This document shows, piece by piece, positions 6,771-11,658 of a stretch of DNA of 11,658 nt (position 1 is its first letter; every line of letters begins with the position of its first letter). The position numbers and the translations under genes are program-made. This DNA is from Verrucomicrobiota bacterium (GTDB taxonomy: Bacteria; Verrucomicrobiota; Verrucomicrobiia; Verrucomicrobiales; DEV007), in NCBI GenBank assembly GCA_027618625.1, contig JAQCER010000039.1, positions 1 to 11,658 of the forward strand, written 5' to 3'. The notes below the pieces were generated by a model that did not search any database, was not told the origin of the DNA, and saw only the letters and a program-made list of their open reading frames with translations.

Positions 6771-9611
6771 TTGGAACAAAACTTTAAGATCGGACAACGC
6801 TGGGCCAGTGAGACCCAGCCTGAAATGGGACTTGGCACCGTCACCACGGTGAAGCCAGGACGCGTTTCTCTGGTTTTCTTTAAGACCGGTGAGACTGTGA
6901 CTTATGTAACGCGCCAGGCTCCGCTCCGGCGGGTCATTTTTGAGGTTGGCGACTCCGTTCGCGGCGAAGAGCTGCGGCCGTTTGTGATCGAAGGTGTGCG
7001 TGAAGAGGATGGGCTTCTTCACTATCAAGGGGCGGACGGCATTGATCTGTGTGAAACCGACCTTGCTGCCGCATTGTCATTCGACAAACCGGAAGCACGT
7101 TTGCTGTCCGGAAATCCGGACGAAAGCAGCGATTTCAGCCTGAGGTTCGACGCGCTGGAGCACCGTTACGACATTTTGCGCAGCGAAGTCCGCGGCTTCA
7201 TCGGCGCACGCATGTCGTTGATTCCGCATCAACTTTACATCGCTCATGAAGTGGCCCGCCGCTTTGCCCCGCGCGTGCTGCTGGCAGACGAGGTGGGGCT
7301 TGGAAAAACGATCGAAGCCGGCCTTATCATTCACCGCCTGCTGTTGAGTAACCGCATCCACCGCGTGCTCATTTTGCTGCCGGAGTCACTGGTGCATCAG
7401 TGGTTCATCGAGATGCTGCGTCGCTTCAATACATCGTTCGCGATCTACGATGAAGAGCGCTGCGACGCGATCGAGAGTTCGAGCCCGGGCATGAACCCAT
7501 TTCTCGATGACCAGTGCGTGATTTGTAATCTTGAGTGGCTGGCGTCATCGCCGAAGCATTTGAAGTTTGCTGCCGATGCTGGCTGGGATGTGCTGGTAGT
7601 TGATGAGGCGCACCACCTGGGTTGGACGCCGAAGAAGGCGAGCCCGGCCTACACCGCGGTGGAGAAATTGTCGAAGTCCGCTCCAGGACTGCTGCTGCTC
7701 ACCGCAACGCCGCGTCAGCTGGGGGAAGATGGACACTTTGCCCGCCTCAAGCTGCTGGATCCTGCGCGTTACAACAGCCTGGAACAATTCCGGGAGGAGG
7801 CCGCCCATTATGCGGAAGTTTCAAAGCTGGTGGATGTTCTCCTCGGCAAGGCCAAGCTCACGGCGGTTGCCCGCAAGAAGCTAGCCAAGCACATGGATGA
7901 GGCGGACCTGGTGATCCTTGAAGGCGAGCCGAGTGATGAAGATCGGTACCGGCTCTCTCGTCATCTTCTCGACCGCCGTGGTGTCGGCAGGGTGTTGTTC
8001 CGGAACCGCCGTGAATCACTTTCTGGATTTCCTGGACGCCAAGCGAACCTGGTGCGCCTGGAAGCGCCAAAGGGCAAGGCCGCTGCTCTCAAGAAAGCTA
8101 TCAATGTGGAATGCGGCGGGATGTGGCCGGATCCGAAAACCGGTGAGAAACCAGCCGAGGCCCCATACGATTTCTCCGACGATCCGCGGCTGCTGTGGCT
8201 GCGGGATTTCATTATGGGTGCCGAAGGCCGCAAAATCGTCCTTATCTGCGGCAGTCGCAAGAAAGCCGAGGCAGTCGAGAGCGGCCTGCGCGACTTAATC
8301 ACCGTCAGGACGGGCGTTTTCCACGAGGGCCTGACACTGATCCAACGCGACCGCAATGCTGCGTGGTTCGCTGATTCCGAAGGAGCACAACTGCTCATCT
8401 GTTCGGAGATCGGCAGTGAAGGGCGGAACTTCCAGTTTGCCCACGATCTTGTCCTTTTCGACCTGCCGGTTGACCCCGAATTGCTGGAGCAGCGTATTGG
8501 CCGTCTCGACCGTATCGGGCAGAGCGAGACGATCAAAGTGCACGTCCCGTTTATCGAAGGCACCGCCCAGGAAGTCATGGCTACATGGTTCCACGAGGCG
8601 CTCGGCTCGATCGAGCATCCGCTGCACGGCGGCCGCACCTACTTTGAAAAATTCGGCCCGCGGCTGCAGCGCATCTCCAGCCCAGGCAAAGCGGCAACCG
8701 ACCTGAACAAGGAGACAGTCGAGTTCAAAGCGAAGTTCGATGTGGAACTTCGGGAAGGTCAGGATCACCTGCTGGAGCTGCAATCCTTCGAGCCCAAAGC
8801 CGCGGCCAATCTGGTCAACGGCGTTGCGCGCAATGATGAGGACCCAACGCTCGATACCTTCATGGCGAACATCTTCGACCACTTTGGCGTAGCATTCGAG
8901 GAGGCAGGAGATCGCACCCTGGTGCTCAAGCCAGATCACCTGTTCGATGAACAAGCATTCCCCGGACTCCCAAAGGAAGGTCTCACCGCCACCTTCGACC
9001 GCGACAGGGCGCTGTCGCGGGAAGAGATTTCCTTCCTCAGCTGGGATCACCCGATGGTGCGTGACTCGATCGACATGCTGGCTGGCAGCAGCCGGGGTAA
9101 TGCCTCGTTTGTCTTCTGGAAGGAAGCGCAGCGCGAACTCGTGCTGGAAATGGTTTTCGTCTGCGAATGCATAGCGCCTCCCGGACTGCACGTCTCGCGG
9201 TTCCTGGCGCCGCGGCCATTCCGCTTTTTCGTCAACCACGCCGCAGAAGACCGCACCGATGAGGCACACCAGTTCCACCGTGCGCTGCTGAAAGGCCGCG
9301 CGCTGGACGGAAAGGCGTCATGGCTGCGCAAAAACGGTGCCACCCTGCGTGGCATGCTCCCGACGATCATCGATGCAGGACGCAAACTTGCCGACAAGTC
9401 CGTGGTCAACTATCGCCGCACCGCCAAGAAGAAGATGGACGCCATGATGATCGAGGAGATCGCCCGCCTGGAAGATCTCAAGAGCCGTGGCCATGCCATC
9501 CGCGATGAAGAACTTGAGCTTGCAAACAACGAGCGCGAACTCTTGGCCCAAGCCATTGCCACCGCCCGTGTCCGTCTCGATTCCGTCAGGCTCTGGGCGC
9601 TGGGGATGTAA
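6771..9611 (+). CDS. rapA: RapA/HepA-type RNA polymerase-associated SWI2/SNF2 ATPase
   Basis: The protein has 946 residues, close to E. coli RapA (968), and matches that protein along its whole length from memory. In E. coli RapA binds RNA polymerase and helps recycle it after transcription. Order of parts: N-terminal Tudor-like region (GQRWASETQPEMGLGTV, 8-24), IPHQLYIAHEVARR (151-164), Walker A DEVGLGKT (173-180), DEAH (278-281), TATP (311-314), VFHEGLTLIQRDRNAAWF (516-533), CSEIGSEGRNFQFA (544-557) and the arginine-finger motif QRIGRLDRIGQ (574-584). A C-terminal domain follows (FPGLPKEGLTATFDRDRAL near 730-748), ending in a helical tail. All ATPase motifs are intact. The start is a TTG at 6771: there is no ATG or GTG between it and the in-frame stop at 6729, and the family N-terminus begins right there (IGQRW, compare LGQRW). 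AAAGGG lies almost directly against the TTG, an unusually short spacing. It stands alone. Confidence 0.95.
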   Translation: MEQNFKIGQRWASETQPEMGLGTVTTVKPGRVSLVFFKTGETVTYVTRQAPLRRVIFEVGDSVRGEELRPFVIEGVREEDGLLHYQGADGIDLCETDLAAALSFDKPEARLLSGNPDESSDFSLRFDALEHRYDILRSEVRGFIGARMSLIPHQLYIAHEVARRFAPRVLLADEVGLGKTIEAGLIIHRLLLSNRIHRVLILLPESLVHQWFIEMLRRFNTSFAIYDEERCDAIESSSPGMNPFLDDQCVICNLEWLASSPKHLKFAADAGWDVLVVDEAHHLGWTPKKASPAYTAVEKLSKSAPGLLLLTATPRQLGEDGHFARLKLLDPARYNSLEQFREEAAHYAEVSKLVDVLLGKAKLTAVARKKLAKHMDEADLVILEGEPSDEDRYRLSRHLLDRRGVGRVLFRNRRESLSGFPGRQANLVRLEAPKGKAAALKKAINVECGGMWPDPKTGEKPAEAPYDFSDDPRLLWLRDFIMGAEGRKIVLICGSRKKAEAVESGLRDLITVRTGVFHEGLTLIQRDRNAAWFADSEGAQLLICSEIGSEGRNFQFAHDLVLFDLPVDPELLEQRIGRLDRIGQSETIKVHVPFIEGTAQEVMATWFHEALGSIEHPLHGGRTYFEKFGPRLQRISSPGKAATDLNKETVEFKAKFDVELREGQDHLLELQSFEPKAAANLVNGVARNDEDPTLDTFMANIFDHFGVAFEEAGDRTLVLKPDHLFDEQAFPGLPKEGLTATFDRDRALSREEISFLSWDHPMVRDSIDMLAGSSRGNASFVFWKEAQRELVLEMVFVCECIAPPGLHVSRFLAPRPFRFFVNHAAEDRTDEAHQFHRALLKGRALDGKASWLRKNGATLRGMLPTIIDAGRKLADKSVVNYRRTAKKKMDAMMIEEIARLEDLKSRGHAIRDEELELANNERELLAQAIATARVRLDSVRLWALGM

Positions 9612-9620
9612 TTGTTGTCA

Positions 9621-9652
9621 CTGGACACCTGGACACCTGGACAGCTGGGCAC
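9621..9652 (+). repeat. Four-copy 8-bp tandem repeat
   Basis: Four head-to-tail octamers follow the rapA stop: CTGGACAC, CTGGACAC, CTGGACAG and CTGGGCAC. The first two are identical and the last two each differ by one base. The repeat begins 10 bases after the stop codon, so it is outside the coding frame. It could be a slippage-prone tract that varies between strains; a role is not known. Confidence 0.85.
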
Positions 9653-9679
9653 CAGAGGCAGCAGTCCTCCATCGTTATC

Positions 9680-9703
9680 CGCGATTGCTGCCAATCAATC
9701 GCG
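9680..9703. other. Perfect 8-bp inverted repeat (hairpin) between rapA and the methyltransferase
   Basis: CGCGATTG at 9680-9687 pairs exactly with CAATCGCG at 9696-9703 around an 8-base loop. It is 69 bases past the rapA stop. It could stop or stabilise the rapA transcript, but no T-run follows on either strand, so it is not a standard intrinsic terminator. A regulatory site for the downstream gene is the alternative. Confidence 0.5.
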
Positions 9704-9782
9704 AAATATCGTATGAAGTGACTTCCCGCTTCCTTCTCGACGAAGCCCCCTGTGGGTGATACCACTTTCTTCTCCGTCGGCT

Positions 9783-10622
9783 ATGTCATCGAATCTTGAA
9801 TCGTCGGACTCCGCACCCCTACAGACGACCGCAGTGAATCCCGGAGCGTTCCGTGCTGCTACCCCTGTAGGACCGGTTTCGATTCTCAAAGGATCCTTGA
9901 GTCGATGGCGGCGCCAGGGAGGCCGTTCTGCGCTTTTGTTTTTTCGCTGTCAAACGGCGAACTTGTTCGCATCCCTGCGCAGCACGCCTCGTTACTACTG
10001 CAATGTATGCGAAAGCGATATTCCACGTTTCGTTCACATCTCCAACGCCCTTTGGATCACTCGCAACTCAGCTTGCCCAAAGTGCGACAGTCGAAAGCGC
10101 CACCGTGGGCTGTTCTTGCTCTACCAGCGCCTGTTCCCCGGCTTTCACGAAGGCTTTAAGTTGCTGCACTTCGCGCCAGAGCCGATTCTCGTTCCCTTAA
10201 TCAAGCAATCCCAGTGCGAGTATCGCACGACCGATTATTTCCTTCAGGATGTCGATTTTCCTGGCGAAGACGTCCAGTCGCTCAGCTTTTCCAGCCAATC
10301 GTTTGACTGCGTTCTATCGAACCATGTGATCGAGCACGTCGCGGATGACTTCTCCGCTTTTCGCGAACTCGCACGGATCCTGATTCCAGGTGGTGCCGCC
10401 ATCATTACCATTCCTGGCGACTGGAAGCGGAAGGAAACAATCACGTTCCCCGATCTCTCCAACAACGGGCACTATCGAGATTATGGTCTCGATGTGGTGA
10501 GCCTTTTAGAGAAGGTATTCGCCAGCGTGGAAGTGGTCGACCTCTTCGACGAGGCTGGCCGGAATGCAGAACGCCTGGGGCTCGATTCGAGACACGACCT
10601 GGCATTTGTTTGCCGAGTGTAG
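9783..10622 (+). CDS. SAM-dependent class I methyltransferase with N-terminal zinc ribbon
   Basis: From ATG 9783 the protein has 279 residues; a GTG at 9756 would add nine more. A zinc-ribbon-like pair follows a variable N-terminus: CNVC (Cys73, Cys76) and CPKC (Cys98, Cys101), then DSRKRHR. The Rossmann part begins with KLLHFAPEP (about 126-134), a changed motif I in place of the usual glycine-rich loop. It continues with a YRTTDYF strand, LSFSSQSFDCVLSNHVIEHVADD (post-I and motif II) and LARILIPGGAAIITIP (motif III), and ends in YGLDVVSLLEKVFASVEVV. Relatives with this layout (zinc ribbon, VLHxAPE, HVLEHV) often sit in polysaccharide or glycan gene clusters, so a sugar or cell-envelope substrate is possible, but no such genes are adjacent. 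The N-terminal 60 residues look low in conservation and basic. The start is uncertain because neither candidate has a clear ribosome site. Confidence 0.85.
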   Translation: MSSNLESSDSAPLQTTAVNPGAFRAATPVGPVSILKGSLSRWRRQGGRSALLFFRCQTANLFASLRSTPRYYCNVCESDIPRFVHISNALWITRNSACPKCDSRKRHRGLFLLYQRLFPGFHEGFKLLHFAPEPILVPLIKQSQCEYRTTDYFLQDVDFPGEDVQSLSFSSQSFDCVLSNHVIEHVADDFSAFRELARILIPGGAAIITIPGDWKRKETITFPDLSNNGHYRDYGLDVVSLLEKVFASVEVVDLFDEAGRNAERLGLDSRHDLAFVCRV

Positions 10623-10688
10623 CCTGCGCTACCACAACTCTACCGTACGTTCGGAAGATAATGTCGGGCATCTCGGAATCTCGACTCC

Positions 10689-10720
10689 GGGAAGAGGTCC
10701 GCGACGTGCCTCCTCTTCCC
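10689..10720. other. 9-bp inverted repeat downstream of the methyltransferase
   Basis: GGGAAGAGG (10689-10697) pairs perfectly with CCTCTTCCC (10712-10720) across a 14-base loop, 66 bases after the methyltransferase stop. It may help end transcription, but no T-run follows directly; TTTT comes about 16 bases later at 10736-10739. A weak terminator or RNA-stability element is the most that can be said. Confidence 0.4.
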
Positions 10721-10931
10721 TCGGAACTGGTACCATTTTAACTTCCACTTTACCGACGGATCCATACGAGCTGCTAAAGTAGTTCCGCGGACGGTTTGGA
10801 GAGCCATCTCTGCCAGAACGCCTTTCAAAAACGTCCGGATGATCGGCAACGGGCCAAGGCCCAGGGCGCCTCAGAGCGCCGCGAGAATCTGTTCGTTTTT
10901 GGGAGCGGGCTCCGAATAGACCGTGAGTGCC

Positions 10932-11264
10932 ATGGAACCATCCGCTTCCACCAGCAATTGTGAAGATTGTGAAAAACCCGATCGAAAGCTGCTCCCTCGC
11001 TTCTCGGCAGCGGGCGATGTGGAGCAGAAGCTGCTTATCGAGAAGGCGGCCGCCGTGGAACTGAAGGCCACTAGTGTTTCCGTGAAGAATCAAATTACAA
11101 TCCTGGTCGATCGCAGAGGTCGTTTATGCGGAGCCCGAGGTGCCCATTGGCGTGGCGTTTCGTTTTCTTCGCAAGAAACTTGGGTGCCGCTGACGGAATG
11201 CCATTCCGTCCTACGGCTGCTTGCTCATTACATTTGGATACAGAAATTGTATTGGCATCGGTGA
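10932..11264 (+). CDS. Doubtful small ORF of 110 residues
   Basis: The ORF starts at ATG 10932 (an in-frame GTG lies at 10923) and stops 26 bases before the efflux gene start. The product begins MEPSASTSNCEDCEKPDRK, with a CxxC pair, has a short middle part (NQITILVDRRGRLCGARGAH) and ends in aromatic residues. I do not recognise a family. A perfect 19-bp palindrome lies inside its 3' part, and a minus-strand frame over the same bases is also largely open, both of which argue against it being a real gene. Confidence 0.2.
   Translation: MEPSASTSNCEDCEKPDRKLLPRFSAAGDVEQKLLIEKAAAVELKATSVSVKNQITILVDRRGRLCGARGAHWRGVSFSSQETWVPLTECHSVLRLLAHYIWIQKLYWHR
11164..11178. promoter_or_regulatory. Small dyad upstream of the TolC-type gene
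   Basis: TTTCTT-CGC-AAGAAA is a perfect 6-bp inverted repeat with a 3-base centre, 13 bases before the larger 19-bp palindrome. The pair may form one regulatory region for the outer-membrane efflux gene. Confidence 0.3.
11192..11210. promoter_or_regulatory. Perfect 19-bp palindrome upstream of the TolC-type gene, possible operator
   Basis: GACGGAATG-C-CATTCCGTC has nine paired bases on each side of a single centre base. A one-base centre is too tight for a stable RNA hairpin, so a DNA site for a dimeric repressor is the better reading. It lies 80 bases before the start of the efflux gene, where operators of TetR- or MarR-type efflux regulators usually sit. No regulator gene is in the window, so the partner is unknown. 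Confidence 0.5.
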
Positions 11265-11290
11265 CCAGTCTGTCCCACCGTGCCCGTCCG

Positions 11291-11658
11291 ATGGCAGACT
11301 ACTGGCTTCAACGGCGAACGGCCTTATTTTATCCCTTCAAATGCTTCCTCACGTTCAGCTTGTGTGTGGCTGGGTGGGTGTTGACGGTGTCTGCCCAGGA
11401 GGAAGTAGAGCGACCGGCGGCGAGTTCGATGAGTTTGAAGCAATGCGTGATTCTTGCGTTGCAGCAGACGTTTGACTTGAAGATCCAGGAAGTCAGTCGG
11501 GACATTGCGGCGGCGCGGGTGGGCGTGGCAAAGGCAGAATACGAGCCAGCGCTGACGGCCACGATCGACTACCGCGACACGACGGACCCCGGCGGCACCG
11601 ATGTGCAGACGGGCGCCTTTGTCGGCTCGAAGACGCCGACGGTGCGGGCTGACTCGGG
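11291..11658 (+). CDS. TolC-family outer-membrane efflux protein, N-terminal part (runs off the window)
   Basis: The frame is open from ATG 11291 to the window edge (122 codons). It begins with a signal peptide: MADYWLQRRTALFYPFK is basic, then a hydrophobic run FLTFSLCVAGWVLTVSA ends at about residue 35 before QEEVERP. The mature start has the typical outer-membrane efflux pattern: MSLKQCVILALQQTFDLKI (47-65), then a helix DIAAARVGVAKAEYEPALTAT (71-91) and a first beta strand IDYRDT. Such proteins form trimeric channels across the outer membrane and periplasm and work with RND, ABC or MFS pumps and a periplasmic adaptor; those genes may follow beyond the edge. An in-frame GTG at 11261 is possible, but the signal peptide fits ATG 11291 best. 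No clear ribosome site is seen. Confidence 0.85.
   Translation, partial: MADYWLQRRTALFYPFKCFLTFSLCVAGWVLTVSAQEEVERPAASSMSLKQCVILALQQTFDLKIQEVSRDIAAARVGVAKAEYEPALTATIDYRDTTDPGGTDVQTGAFVGSKTPTVRADS

Larger units (their letters stand above)
10623..11290. other. Long stretch without a convincing gene
   Basis: These 668 bases separate the methyltransferase from the efflux gene. They hold inverted repeats listed separately and a few short frames of doubtful value. On the minus strand one frame (11071 to 10640) is open except for a single TGA at 10871-10873; it reads LLVEADGSMALTVYSEP before the stop and PLPIIRTFLKGVLAEMALQ after it, and could be a decayed gene. On the plus strand 10932-11264 could encode 110 residues. 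Neither resembles a family I know. Confidence 0.4.

Noticed and set aside
7961..9278. Two long minus-strand ORFs opposite rapA (225 and 327 residues)
   Set aside because: rapA on the plus strand is certain from its motifs along the whole length; these are antisense shadows.
10871..10873. Selenocysteine recoding of TGA
   Set aside because: There is no known selenoprotein pattern around it, and the nearby hairpin is too short to resemble a bacterial SECIS element.
1..11658. CRISPR array, tRNA, rRNA, insertion sequence or phage genes
   Set aside because: No regularly spaced repeats, tRNA arms, rRNA-like stretches, transposase motifs or terminal inverted repeats with target duplications were seen on either strand.

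Overview
The window is GC-rich bacterial chromosome with a mostly ordinary gene set. LeuC, LeuD and the general protein style (two-subunit isopropylmalate isomerase, pseudopilin-like small membrane proteins, weak or absent Shine-Dalgarno sites at several genes) suggest a Gram-negative of the Verrucomicrobiota/PVC type. This rests on remembered family resemblance, not a search, and is only moderately sure. The TolC-type gene at the right end shows that the cell has an outer membrane.

Layout, left to right. Positions 1-87 hold the tail of a gene that enters from the left. Positions 144-1807 hold two overlapping genes for membrane proteins of unknown function (3 and 4 predicted membrane segments), convergent with a LytTR DNA-binding protein on the minus strand (1842-2345). 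That protein looks like the surviving C-terminal part of a LytTR response regulator: the last residues of a receiver domain (FVKPVQAERL) lie in frame upstream of its first ATG and are cut off by a stop codon. Positions 2346-3142 are decayed or non-coding sequence. A minus-strand acyl-CoA dehydrogenase (3143-4300) is followed, divergently, by leuC and leuD (4491-6587), which encode both subunits of 3-isopropylmalate dehydratase. Next is a full-length RapA/HepA-type SWI2/SNF2 ATPase (6771-9611, TTG start), a spacer with an 8-bp tandem repeat and a hairpin, and a zinc-ribbon SAM-dependent methyltransferase (9783-10622). A 670-base stretch without a convincing gene follows, and the 5' part of a TolC-family outer-membrane efflux gene (from 11291) runs off the right edge.

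How the genes work together: only leuC-leuD (one enzyme) and the overlapping pair at 144-1807 are clear functional units. The remaining genes look like unrelated single transcription units. I found no CRISPR array, tRNA, rRNA, intact transposase, defence island or obvious new multi-gene system. The points most worth a second look are the truncated response regulator, the membrane-protein pair, the RapA protein outside its best-known lineage, the acyl-CoA dehydrogenase with a moved catalytic base, and a perfect 19-bp palindrome in front of the efflux gene.
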